A stretch of DNA of 64,000 nt from Ophthalmolycus amberensis (Eukaryota > Chordata > Actinopteri > Perciformes > Zoarcidae), in the NCBI GenBank assembly GCA_024529925.1, contig JAFEUB010000896.1, positions 862,501 through 926,500 on the forward strand, read 5' to 3'. Below are positions 47,993-59,056 of the stretch, piece by piece. A program made the position numbers and the translations under genes. The notes below the pieces were generated by a model. It was not told the DNA's origin. It worked only from the letters and a program-made list of their open reading frames with translations, and did not search any database. How positions within the stretch are numbered: the stretch's first letter is position 1; each line of letters opens with the position of its first letter.

Positions 47993-50108
47993 CTTCAGTG
48001 GAGAGAAGCAAACACGGTCAGTCAACATACAAGCGTGCTCTACACATCATCACACACTGAAACAAGTTACTTTGCACACTAATTGTTGTAGCGAGGACGA
48101 GTTTTGCTGCACTGACCGCTCCGGGTGGAAAGGTTCATATCTGTTGCTCAACACCCAGAACCACAGGCGGAGTGTATTTGCTCTTTAAATGGGCATATTT
48201 TACATTACTTTAATATATTTTACAACAAAGAGCCCCTTCAACACGGATCAAAACAGGACATGAATACAGGCCGGCTACTCGGCTACGTATTTGACCAGAC
48301 CATGAGAGTTCATGCTAATACCAGGTTGCATTCTGCCGACTTTCTACATTTGTTGGGTGAGGGATTAGGCATAAAAACACAAATATTACGAAGATTAAAT
48401 AGGACTGGAGCCTCCTTTTGAGGTAATCCAACCGTGGAGGCCAGCAGTACACTGTGAAATGCACCACTGACCTGCAGAATGTTGCTCTCTGTGCAAAGCG
48501 TTTTGGTTGTGGAGAAAGAAAAACATCACACAAACCATGGACTGGGAGTTCGATGTTAGGTAGTTTCAGGTTTTTCAATTTTAGAGATGCTTTTACTGTG
48601 CCTAAATCAAAGCTTAGCTCTAAGTTTAAGGTCAGATAAGACGTGGCGGATATCCCAAAAACTCCCCAACTGTTCTCTATTGCGTCAGAGGTGAGATGAC
48701 TCTCAGTCAAAAACAAAAGCTCCTCTCTTCCTTACCGGTAAGGCCCACTTTCTTCCGGCAAGAAAAGCAGCGGTTCTTTTTCTTGTTTTTATCTGGAGTT
48801 TGGTCGTTATCAGACAAAGCCTGCGCTGCTTCCTCCACTGGGTCTGATAAAGAAAAAAAACACACAATGGTGACAAAACAATCCATTGTTTGTTCCCGTA
48901 TATGCTTCTATACAAGGATAACTACATGTTAAAATAAAACATATATATTCACAAGATATACAAAAAAAAAAAAAAGAGTTACCGCGATCTAGTAGGACTG
49001 ATACGGTATAAAATAGCTTTATATTTATTCTTTGTTTCTCTTTCAGAGACAATTACGGCCACTAAAGCATCGCTGCATTCACTCTCTCCCCATCTAGACA
49101 TTTGGATGATGAGTTTGCGATACTAAGGGCCGTCCCAAACCAGCCAGCGTGACAATAAAACCCTCCATCCTCTGCACAGGTGCAGAGCGGAAAACTCCCA
49201 TTACCCCAGAAACAACCATGCTGAAAATTGGAAAAAGAAAAATCACATAATTTGAAGTTTCATCTGACATTCATCATAAAATATAATTTTATGATAAAAA
49301 AAAAATAATAATAATTTCCGTACACTATTATTTCAAGGTGGGATTAGAGTATAAAACATACTCAGAGTGTTTGTTTCTATTGATTAGTAGATCTTCATGG
49401 TAAGAGGCGGCCAGTGCGTCCCACGGTTTAAATGTTTATTCATACCGTTAATAAGTAGCGCCCTCCACAGCTGCTAGTGTGACTCACGTTATGTGAACAG
49501 TGGGTAGGGACTGATAATGGAAAAAGGACCACCGATTCCTTTGATGTGTACCTGAGCTGTTGGAAGTCCCCTCTTCCTCTCCCTCCTCAGCCTCCGCTCG
49601 ATCGGAGTCTACAGCTCCCGAGTCCTGGGAGATGCTCATAGCAGGTCATCTGTTGAGTTACTGGGCTGGGGGAGCTGGGCCTGGCGTCACAAAACAACAC
49701 ACAAACAAATACAGTTAAACCAACACAGGAAGTATTTTCTACTTAATTTTGTAGGAACTGTATGGCTGAAAGATTTGAGTATATTTTGTGAGTGATAACG
49801 TCTTTACTTCGCAGACAACCTTGATGCTCCTGTTGCCATCCTGAATGACTTACAAACCATCTCTGTGAAAATGGAGTGAACACAATCCAAACAATTCAGT
49901 AGGATTTTTTTTCCAACCACAGAAACAATTTAGCATTTTTTTTTTGGGGCTGCATACATTAATCCCATCATTTAGTTTGGTGACTGACTACAACCTACTT
50001 GGATCTGTTTCAGCACTTTCTCTGTCAGCTACTTTGAGAAATGCCTTTTGAAGAGCTATCGCAATCAACTCGACAAGACACAAGCAGCTACGAACAGAAA
50101 GCGGTACA

Positions 50109-50153
<45 letters not shown>

Positions 50154-52110
50154 CCTCTCGTCAGCTATCTGATCTGATTCTATTCCTCTAAGATCGACCC
50201 TGGTCTGTTGTCCTAGTTACATCTATAACAAAAATCCAACACAAGCGTGTTTTTTTTTTAAACTATTAAAACAGCCTCTCATGACATCATCATCTTCAAA
50301 TACTTTTGTTGTCACTTATCGCATGATATATTGCAAGATTCACAAATGATTTATTGGCATAACTAAAAGCACACCACAGCTCTTACAAAATGCTTAATTA
50401 CCAAAAAATAAATAAGCAAGGCCTGCAACAATTATTCAGCGTTATGCAGCAGTTTTAGGAACAGGCCCTCGGGCACGTTTATAAATCACAGAACATCACT
50501 CTTGAGCTCTTTCTTTCAGCGTCAACTTTAAACAAGATATGGTTCATTCTGCCTGTGTTATTAACAATTAGAATAAAAAATATCACAAGACTCAAAACAT
50601 CGACACAGAGAAAGCACTGGTCAGTACCCAATGACTAGCCATCCACAGTAAAGAAATAAAAACATTCTACGCAGGTACGGTGCTACAGAGAAAGATTATG
50701 TGTGTAATGTCACAGATAAAGAACATGTAGGTTTTGTTTTCTTTTAAAAACTAAACCTACCTCCTATAATTACTATTGGATTACTGTTATTGTGTGCAGA
50801 CTGAACGAAAATGCAAAGCAGAGACACTCAGTCACCAAGAAAACGCCACCGAGTGACAAAGCACCGAACTAAGAGTGTCCAATTTATCACAAACATAACG
50901 CCACCTATGAATGCTGTGAAACAAACAGAACCACAGTCAGCGCTGACCGGGCATTAGGCTCGGCTGAGAGCACACATTTGTCAGATTTGGAGATTTGGTC
51001 TCCAGACGTGCAGCACATTTGTTGTGTATTAAACTCTTAAAGGTGGCTGAAAATCTAGTATTGACGAGCAAAAACCAAAAGTCCTCAGGCGAAGATAAAA
51101 ATGGCTGAATGGCCAGAGAAGATTGTATCTTGAACAGTAAGATGTGAATATAAATATCGTTTACCATCTCTGATTTCTGCAGAGGCAAGCTGCTGACTAA
51201 TTGAAGCGACTAATGAGAACACAATGTGCTGGAGCTAGTGATGAACTGATCTTCTCGTCTATTTTGTCAATTAAACAAGCATTTTAACAATATAATCAAA
51301 TGTCCACTAGAATGACAAACACCATGTACAAGTTCAGAGCCCAACGTTTCCCAATTATGTTGATATAATTACTCACCTTGTCTAATCTGCTTCTTCACAG
51401 TGAACACAGTACGTTGTGTTCTTAATTATACTTGAGTCAATGAGATTTAAATCACCACTAATTCCCAACGACTGATCGTTTGAGGACTCCTTCCCATCCG
51501 TGCCGTCAACATACCTGGCCGTTTGCTCCTCGGGTGGGGTTCCGGCCACCTCTGTGCCGGGCTCTGAGGTCGTGCTCTCCACAGCCACAACAGCCGACCC
51601 CGGCGAACCTGCTGGTGATGTAACAGCTGTGTGGGGACAGAACAGTCTGATAGCACCAACAACACAAAGCCTGTTGTTTTGGCCCTGAACATGAAGGACT
51701 TTCTATCTGTTTCAAAGTATCCCAACATATGCCAGTCATCGATGTGGTTTGATGTCGCTCTCTTGCTTTCTGATGCCACAGTGAAGGCAGCTACTGCTAC
51801 CTCTGTTCTCCAACCCCTTTTAGCAGATCCAAGTGCCCCCCCCCCCCCCCCCATGACTGTACAGTTTTTAAGTGACCCCCCCTGTTCTTCCCCACCTAAT
51901 AGACCCATATCTCACACCGCACTGGTTACACGTCTCTCCCATCTCCGTACCTTTCTTGCCCGGGGGGCTGGATCGCCCCCCTCCCTGTTGCCTCTGCAGG
52001 TGTTCCTTGCAGCAGACCGAGCACATGCCGTTGTTGCGGGGGTTACCATAGAAACCGCATCCCATAGTGCAAAGCATTGGCACCTGCGTCTGATTGGTCT
52101 CCTGAGCCAT
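47844..52110 (-). CDS. zfand5: A20/AN1 zinc-finger protein of ZFAND5/6 type, 5 coding exons, frame broken in exon 3
   Basis: ZFAND5/6 proteins bind ubiquitin through an N-terminal A20 finger; ZFAND5 also promotes proteasomal degradation. Minus-strand exons are 52110-51951, 51626-51515, 49680-49552, 48843-48736 and 47992-47844. The A20 finger has Cys14, Cys18, Cys30 and Cys33 (MLCTMGC...MCSVC). The C-terminus has the AN1 finger (NRCFSCRKKVGLT, FDCRCGNLFCAIHRYSDKHDCPYDY). CRCGNLFC and PVTQQMT point to ZFAND5; the ending ENPIVVAEKIQKL recalls ZFAND6. All splice phases fit, but within exon 3 the PVTQQMT frame and the following MSISQDSG frame differ by one base at 49640-49643, so as read the protein stops before AN1. 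One base fewer gives 218 codons, close to human ZFAND5 (213). It may be a sequencing indel, a null allele, or bypassed by a cryptic acceptor. Confidence 0.85.
48736..48843 (-). CDS. zfand5: zfand5 coding exon 4 (first half of AN1 finger)
   Basis: It encodes PVEEAAQALSDNDQTPDKN and KKKNRCFSCRKKVGLT, the first two zinc-binding Cys of AN1. Bounded by TTTATCAG and GTAAGG. Confidence 0.93.
49552..49680 (-). CDS. zfand5: zfand5 coding exon 3 with one-base frame conflict
   Basis: Upstream part reads PVTQQMT in the frame set by exons 1-2; downstream part reads MSISQDSGAVDSDRAE in the frame required by exons 4-5. Four bases (49640-49643) separate them where three are expected. Acceptors at 49681, 49675 and 49666 all give the same phase; an acceptor just before 49634 would restore the frame but lacks a pyrimidine tract. 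Confidence 0.75.
50112..50151 (+). repeat. (AT)n microsatellite in zfand5 intron 2
   Basis: About 19 uninterrupted AT units. Confidence 0.9.
51515..51626 (-). CDS. zfand5: zfand5 coding exon 2
   Basis: It encodes a low-complexity Ser/Thr/Pro/Glu linker (VTSPAGSPGSAVVAVESTTS...). Acceptor CACACAG and donor GTATGT keep frame with exon 1. Confidence 0.85.
51836..51852 (+). repeat. Poly-C run (17) in zfand5 intron 1
   Basis: An uninterrupted C run, read as G on the transcribed strand, about 100 bp after the exon 1 donor. Confidence 0.9.
51951..52110 (-). CDS. zfand5: zfand5 coding exon 1 (A20 finger)
   Basis: It encodes MAQETNQTQVPMLC through RSSPPGKK (residues 1-53 plus one base). Acceptor TTTTCCAG lies at 52152-52151, so 40 bases of leader precede the ATG. 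An extra Cys34 sits next to ligand Cys33, where ZFAND5/6 usually have Tyr. Confidence 0.95.
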
Positions 52111-53399
52111 GCTCGGACAGAGGGGGTAAGGGGGATGGGAGAGGATATTCCTGGAAAAAATGGGGGTTACAGAAGTTAGTCAAAATGATTAGATTTAATT
52201 ACATTTATCTTGTTGATTACATGGTTATTCAGATTGCTTTTTTTTTTTTTAAAGCTAAAAGAGTTTGGAGACTGGCACTGGAGCATGAGAGTGGAGTTGG
52301 TTAACATGTGAGTTAATTTGTGGGTAATGACCGACTAATTGTAGCTTTAATGAAGGTCTGTCAAACAGGTTCATACCTTAATCAACCAAAATTACCTCCA
52401 ACACAGTGAAAAACTGCCACTGAAGAAGAACTGGACTTTTTTCCACACTTAACCGAGACTTTAGAATAAATTATGTTTCCAAATGAAAGACCAAATCAAT
52501 CGCACACATAATGGAAAACAAGAAGAGCGGATACATACAGAACAGACTACACAACCTAGCGGTTAATGCACAGCTGCTCCTGCAACAATAGGGCAACACG
52601 CCAGTGAGTTGTGAAAAGCAGCACACTATGGAATTGTCACACAAACCAGGTGGAGAGCCGTGTGTATGAATGAAAACAAAGGGCACAAAGAGACGTGCTG
52701 AGTTTCAGTGTAAGAGGCAAGTTACGGTCTGCGAAATACACAAGCCAGCTCAGCTGGTTTATGCGGTCTTCAGAAAGATGTTCTGATCGGGACAAAAGTT
52801 AACAAAAACAAACAAAAGCTAAAAGACATGTCTACACTAGCAATAAACCCTTCACGTTCAGCGATGACCTGGCGAACGTTGACGCTACGTTGCTTCCAGG
52901 TGTAGCTAAACAACTTCCAGCTGACAGCCCCCCCCCCCCCAGTTTTGAGTTTTGCCCGCAGCAGAAAACAATTGGCGTCCTATGCTCGCATAGCTCAAAG
53001 CAAACACCAACATTAGCAAACAGCTTTGTCTGTCTGACTGGATACCACCACAAAGAGAAGGACACAACTCACCTGGTGGCCTCCGATCGCGATGAAAATC
53101 AAGACCATGAAAAAGCACAGCGTCCTTAGCGACAGACTGTAAACAAATCTTTGTTTTAAATCGAATAAACGCTAGTGTTAGCAGGCTAACGTTAGCTGCC
53201 CTGCTAGCATTAATCAGCCAGCCCCTCGAAACACAGCGCGCTTCCCGACAGCATCCTAGCTTGGTTTTAAATCGGTTACGCACAGCGTCTCTCGTAGCGG
53301 GTCTAAAAATGAAGACCGGTACCTGAAATTCGAGGTACCGAGGGCTGCCGACGACCTTGGGCTTCAGATTTGTACAAGTTGTGTGTCCCCCCCCCCAGC

Positions 53400-53470
53400 A
53401 GAGCGCGCGGCCTCTTACCCAGCGCTAGCTCCCGACATTCGAAACAACGACCATGACGTCACCCGCAGCA
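53400..53470 (-). promoter_or_regulatory. zfand5: Probable zfand5 promoter and non-coding first exon
   Basis: A palindromic CRE (TGACGTCA, 53454-53461) lies just upstream of a minus-strand segment ending in the donor CTGG|GTAAGAGG at 53418. The next acceptor in transcript order is the one before coding exon 1 (52152-52151). CpG-rich sequence surrounds the site. Confidence 0.5.
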
Positions 53471-53544
53471 TCGATTCAGCCTTCAGTCAGTCGGGGCCAA
53501 GCATAGCAAAGTCCACCACCCCCACCAAAAACAACAAAACCACT

Positions 53545-54128
53545 CAGTGATAAACACTTTAATGAATGTATTCAGTACAGATACATTAACACTGTGCTGT
53601 GTCAAAAAAACTATTGTATTGACATGCCAAGCTCATTGACAGTTTATTAGCTGCTTCCAGAACCCCATCAAGGTCCAGACACAAAATACTGAAATCAAAA
53701 CTGCAAATCTAAAGCCAAATGAATACACGGTTACCTCTACATCTGATTAATGCTTCTGGCTGTTTTATCCACACAAAAGGAAATTCAGTTCATTGGCTTA
53801 GTTCTATGAACCTTGAACTTGTTTTTTTTTTGGGCACTAACAAAAGTCTTGGGCTCATGCATAGATTCATCTTCAACATATGTAAAAAATACTTTTATCT
53901 TTTAAAGTGCACAGATGTTTAAATTCTCTATGGCCTACGTCAGAGCTTTTAGTCATTAACCTCTACGTCACAAATGTAGTGTCATTCACTTTTGAAAATG
54001 TTGTGCATCATGAAAAAAACATTGATCATTAGAGCAAGCAGATATATATATTTTTTTGCAAACAGTCCATCTACACTATACACCAGTCTTCTGTCACCCT
54101 CGTGGAGAAACAACAAATTCTTGCAGGT
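53545..54128 (-). other. plin3: Probable plin3 3' UTR
   Basis: AT-rich sequence after the stop codon, ending near an ATTAAA at 53563-53558. Confidence 0.4.
53558..53563 (-). terminator. Poly(A) signal candidate for the perilipin gene
   Basis: TTTAAT on the plus strand is ATTAAA on the minus strand, 566 bp after the perilipin stop and about 100 bp before the zfand5 CRE. Confidence 0.35.
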
Positions 54129-54269
54129 CTAGTTGTGTGGTCCGCTCTGCGCCATCGCCACATCTCCCTCCGTCCTCTCAATGACCTGAGGAGCAAAAGG
54201 TCCCACCAGCCAGTTGAGTGGTGTGTTGTTCAGCAGATACTCCATGACACCGTCCAGAGACTGTTGAAC
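54129..54269 (-). CDS. plin3: plin3 terminal coding exon 7
   Basis: Residues 380-425 hold the conserved C-terminal motif EYLLNNTPLNWLVGPFAPQ and end at TAG 54131-54129. Acceptor GTTCCCAG. Confidence 0.95.
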   Translation of the reverse strand, partial: VQQSLDGVMEYLLNNTPLNWLVGPFAPQVIERTEGDVAMAQSGPHN

Positions 54270-57200
54270 CTGGGAACAAGCACATACTAGTATCACTTTC
54301 AATATTACCTAACCCTAATCAAAACAAGACTACCTTATAAATATGCTAAGCTTATTGTGGGTAGGAAATACTGAGGTTATGCGTGTACATAACTAAATAC
54401 AACATGAGCTTGACTGTCCTAGTTTCATAAATGCATATGAATGAGCAGACACCCCTGGTGGATGTTTGTTTATGTGAAGTATGCAGGAGCTTTCCTGTTT
54501 AATTCCTGTTCATTACTCAAGCAGCCTTATAAAAGGTAATGGAAGAAGTAACTGTGAGACGTGATGGCACTGAAAAAAAAAGACAATTAAACTTCAAGCA
54601 CTACACTATATTTAGCTAAGCTGATGCAGCAAAAACAAAACGCTGCGGTAAAGACAGAGGTGCAATTATTACTTGTTTCAGGTGGTGGCGGCTCCGCTCC
54701 AGAAGGAGGGGCGTGATGGTGCTGGTGGTCCCCAGAGAGGAGTGCAATTCCTCAGCTGATCGTCTTGCGCTGGTGAGCTGGTCCTGGACTGCACCTGGCA
54801 GACCCTGAGCACTTGACACCACGTTGGAGCATGCTGACCTCAGCTGGTCACTCAGAGCGTGCACCATGGAGAGGACACGCCATTCCAGCTGCTGTGAACG
54901 GAAAGGGGAAATAAAAAGAAGATATAAATGATTTGCATATTAAAAATAATTAAGCTGCGACATAACTCCTCCCAATTCCTTTCCATTATTTAGGTAATCC
55001 CATCCCAATCCTGCTGATGACACAATGTCACATCACTCCTATCCCACATGAATCTGTCGGAGCATTACAAGACATTGTCAGCCACTAAAATACAGTCTGA
55101 TGTATTGCTAACTTTATTGATTTGTTCTTATCACTGTCATGCTCTTAGATTTCTTTCATTTGTTCAAGTGGTACTCCAAGTGACTTTGAGTATACATGCT
55201 TTCTATGTACAGTAAAGTATGCACTCTAAATGCCGTCAAATGCAAACATAATCTGGTTAGAAACCATCAAGTCTATTCCCCAACTGCCTCAGCCCTGACC
55301 TCAGCCTCATCTCTGGTCCCATCTGGCTCTGACTCAGTCTGTCCCGCTCCAGCCTGCTTCTGCTTCCACTCTGTCCAGCGCTGCAGCAGCTGCTCCGGGG
55401 CTCCTCCCATCTGGTTACTGGCGGCACCCAGACTGGTACGGGCGACCTCCAGCAGGTCCAGAGTACTGGTGATCTGAGCCGCTGTCGTGTAGGTGGCATC
55501 CCTGGCATGGCAAGCGCGGACCAGGGACTGCTGTAGGGCTCGCTCCTGGACTTTGGCGGAGAGTTTCCCCAAGCGGACAAAGTAGCTGGGGCTCGATGGG
55601 GTAGTCACCTCACTGCTGGCGGGTTCAGCCACAGCAGCTGAGAGAGAATAGTGTTAACCTAATATGTATTCAGAAGAGATGTTTTATGCATTAAAAAAAA
55701 AGTAAAAATGACATTAAATATTTAGGTGCGAGCACAAAGTCGAGATTATAGAATGTTTTTTACTCAATTTTACGCATATGGTGTATTGTGATCTTTATAC
55801 GATGACAGTTTGTCCTAGAATTCGATTGAGTAATCGCAATATTTCGCCTTGCTTACAGCAATATCGCTGACGGACATGTTTTGAGTAATGGATGGAGGCA
55901 CATTGGGCTCCTTCCCACTGTGCCAACTGGTGCATCTGTTCCGAGTTGGCCTACTTGACTCTGACCGGGTTAGAGCGCATCTGCTCAAGAGAGACCAAAA
56001 GACTCGAGAGCCACCTAAACCCCCCCCCCCCCCCCCCCCAACCATCCGCCTGTGGAAGCTAGGTGATATGCAGAAAGACTGTCTCGCTGTGCCTCTGTTA
56101 AACGCCACAGTAACCACTGAACAAATCCAGAAATCCCCAGAGCACTGCTGCTACTACGGGTACTTTGCCGCCGCCGCTGATAGCAGTTGCCTCTCGAGTA
56201 TTGCCGCTATGTTGGAGTATGGCAGGTTGTCATGACATCACAGTAGCAGGTGTCAAAGCTGCTGAGTGTTGGAAATTGTCGGGCCTTCATGGGCCAAGCT
56301 AACAGAGGGGAAGTTCACTGGAATGTCCTGCCTCCCTGTCTATGAATAGCATCAAACATTCATGTGTGTCAGATACAGTCACAGTAGGAGAATTTAACAC
56401 TTATCACGACCACCCCCCCCAAATCCTGCTGCATCACCTCGCCTCGGCTTTATAGTGATAATTATTTTGGACAGTCATCAAATTTGCCGTTTGATCTATA
56501 GATCAGTGAGGCAAGGACACGGTGTCAGCTACTGACACTCATAGTAAACGGAAAATAGTGCAAATGCCGCCACTCACACATATTAATTATGGACTAAATG
56601 AAGTTTCAGTGAATGGCAGTAATGCCAGCCACAATTTATAATGTATGAAATTAAACTTGGTAGTCATGTCAGGGATGTAGAGGCTAATCGCTGACCTTAA
56701 ACTTTAAAATGTTCCACTTTAAAGCGAAACTGAAGCATTAATAATGGATAACCGAAAGTAGATGTACTTTCTCACATGCCAATGTGGAACTAGTTTATCT
56801 AATGTATCTTTTGATTGCAAGTGCAAATGTAAAAGAACAAAAAGGGCCAGATATGACATAAAGGCGGTGTGGTAGATCTTGACTGGCAATTTTTAAGGAA
56901 TGAAGAGAAAGTAAATCGCTTTTGTTTTCATGAAATACATTAAAAGATATATTCTGTGATCCAAATCCACGTAATTTATGAAGCACTTGGCTGAAAAATG
57001 GAATACTTACTGACTCTTAATGCCCTCAATTTGTTCGTTTGTATTTACAGTCATCTGTGATAGAAATAAATTGTCCGCTGGTTGTCCCATAATTAACTAA
57101 TTCCAACTGCAGCCTTGTTTCTGCTTCATTTGATCTAACTGTCAAAAGACACCGTCTGTACTTCAGCGATGGGTTTATCTCCTCCCATGTTTTGTTTTTT

Positions 57201-59034
57201 TTAATCGACTGATTATGTTCTCCACAACTAATAGAGCTACTGACCCAGCTCCTTCTCAGTGAGTGGCAGGTAATGGTCAACCCAGTCCTCGGATCGGCTG
57301 AGGGCCAGGCCCATCCCACTGCTGACCATCTGGCCCATCCTGGTGCCCATGGCGGTGAGGATACCTCCGCTGACCGCTGCTCGGGTCAGCTCCATACCGC
57401 CCATCACAGCCCCCATCACAGCATCTTTGGCCCCCGCCACAGACTGGTACACCATACCCACTGTGTCCGACACCAGCTGAGGAAGAAAGAGCAGATTATG
57501 AGTCATGCTTGCAGAGTAATTTATGTATTTTCTACATCGCTCTTATTGATATTTGATAACAGGGTATGATGAGGACACCCGCTGAGTGTTTGTGACGGTC
57601 ACAAATGCAGGCGAGTGCCTATTCACGCTGAAAAGTTCACCAAAGTGAAACTCGACGCGCATGTGAAGATGCTACTTTGCGTCGCCACTGGAAGAGAATG
57701 TCTTCTTGCCCCTTCGTTCACATGGAGTGGAAGTGAACGGGAGCTGCATCTTCATTTTGCGCTTATGTGACCGCGCCCCTACATTTAGAAGGCTAGTTAA
57801 CAACTGCAGCAGTGTTTGAAGCGTCTCGATACGTGGATGTGTAAGTTGGAATGTCACTCTCTAAAATGACCCAGTGTGATTAACATTCAGGTGCTGTCAA
57901 ATGAACGCATCCGTTTCGATTAAGTAATTATAGAAATAATAATTCAAATTCTCGCATATAATATTATTCAATGTTTGTCTATTAACTGATGTACCAATGT
58001 TACTAAAAGAAATAGAACTATTTTTGCCAAATGGGTTTCAGACAGTCCGGTCGGGTCGGTGAGCCTCTGACAGCAGCACTCTAAATGTCTAACAGACAAG
58101 AGAGCACACTGACACCATCGAAGTGGCTTTATGAACGTACCCCTCTGACTCCGAACGCCACACATTAGAATTAATAAATCCAAAATGTCTGACCTTGTCT
58201 GCTGGTTGGTGAAGAATAGGCAGCTTCTCTTCAATCTTATCCAGTCCTTTCAAGGCGTACTCGTTCACTGTAGCAACTGAAACAAGTAAGCAACAGAAAT
58301 TCGCTAATAATTTAAGAGGAACAGTAATAAATGTTTTGATGCTCAAAAGAAACCTCTGCTAACTTAAACAGTACAGTAAGATCTTAAAATGACACCTCCA
58401 GTAAACGAACAGGAACTATTTCTACTCCTGTTGTATTCTAGCCAGGACATCAGTCTCACACCTTTAATGCGCAACAAGCTTGCAATATTCATGTAATAGT
58501 GCGCCGGCATTGCAAATACATTACATCATATTTTGTTTTTGCAGCAGAGAGCAGAACTCACGCTGTGGCTCTATAATGTCCAACAGCGGCTTTGACCCCG
58601 TGGCCGCGGCTGCTCCCAGGGTTCGGACCCCACTCTCTGCCGCATCCATCACTCCCTTCAGCAAGGGCACACTGTCTTTGGTGCTGCTGTAGGCGCTGGA
58701 AACCACCTCGCAAGCTGAACTGACCAGAGGCAGGTGGCTCACTCGGGAAACAACATTCTAGAACAAAGAAAAACAGCCATTACTGTGATTGGAAAAGACA
58801 TAAAGAGACTGGGAATTGCAATGCAAGCCCCTTTTCTGTACAGTTTAAGTTTTCAGTTCAGGATAATGATCGATTCCCCACAGTGGCTTATCGAGCATCA
58901 AATGAGTTCATAATATGCCTCGGGGTTTTGTAATACATGTCATTCTGGGTCAAGGTGCTCCTCACCTGCTGGTCTCCATTAGCTGGTCCTGTTGCTGCCG
59001 CTACAGTCTCATTAGTCTTCCCGCTGTCTGCCAT
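54129..59034 (-). CDS. plin3: Perilipin family lipid-droplet protein (PLIN2/3 type, probably PLIN3), 7 coding exons
   Basis: Perilipins bind lipid-droplet surfaces and regulate access of lipases. Minus-strand exons 59034-58966, 58757-58562, 58276-58194, 57476-57245, 55637-55300, 54891-54673 and 54269-54129 join to 425 residues, close to human PLIN3 (434) and PLIN2 (437). The PAT domain spans about 24-116 (VVSRVSHLPLVSSACE, YALKGLDKIEEKLPILHQP). A short amphipathic repeat region follows (about 117-170). The C-terminal helical bundle starts near YFVRLGKLSAKV and closes with NTPLNWLVGPFAPQ (394-407). SEDWVDHYLPLT resembles PLIN3 while NTPLNWLVGPF resembles PLIN2. Proximity to abhd17a, whose human counterpart shares 19p13.3 with PLIN3, favours plin3; teleost plin2 or plin6 are alternatives. 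Confidence 0.9.
54673..54891 (-). CDS. plin3: plin3 coding exon 6 (helical bundle)
   Basis: Residues 307-379, QLEWRVLSMVHALSDQLRSA to RSRHHLKQ, matching the PLIN2/3 helix with QGLPGAVQDQ. Phase 0 at both ends. Confidence 0.94.
55300..55637 (-). CDS. plin3: plin3 coding exon 5 (helical bundle)
   Basis: Residues 194-306 include PSYFVRLGKLSAKVQERALQ and WTEWKQKQ. The donor GTCAGG at 55299 is chosen because GAG then joins in frame to QLEWRVLSM of exon 6. Confidence 0.92.
56020..56039 (+). repeat. Poly-C run (20) in plin3 intron 4
   Basis: An uninterrupted C run inside a GC-rich intronic segment. Confidence 0.9.
57245..57476 (-). CDS. plin3: plin3 coding exon 4 (amphipathic repeats)
   Basis: Residues 117-194 contain short 11-mer-like amphipathic repeats (VYQSVAGAKDAVMGAV...) and MGTRMGQMVSSGM, then SEDWVDHYLPLTEKEL. 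The donor GTCAGT follows one base into the next codon. Confidence 0.93.
58194..58276 (-). CDS. plin3: plin3 coding exon 3 (end of PAT domain)
   Basis: It encodes ATVNEYALKGLDKIEEKLPI and LHQPADK. The donor GTCAGA is weak but phase and homology fit. Confidence 0.94.
58562..58757 (-). CDS. plin3: plin3 coding exon 2 (PAT domain)
   Basis: Residues 24-89 include SHLPLVSSACEVVSSAYSST and ESGVRTLGAAAATGSKPLL, the conserved PAT core. It ends one base into a Leu codon at GTGAGT. Confidence 0.95.
58966..59034 (-). CDS. plin3: plin3 coding exon 1 (residues 1-23)
   Basis: It encodes MADSGKTNETVAAATG and ends in CAG CAG before GTGAGG. An acceptor ATGTCACAG near 59056 precedes it, so the leader is spliced. 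Confidence 0.88.
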
Positions 59035-59056
59035 TGGGAGTGCTGGATTCAATCTG

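Noticed and set aside
57590..57860. GC-richer block in perilipin intron 3 suspected as a transposon
   Set aside because: No terminal repeats or coding similarity could be defined by eye, so no call was made.
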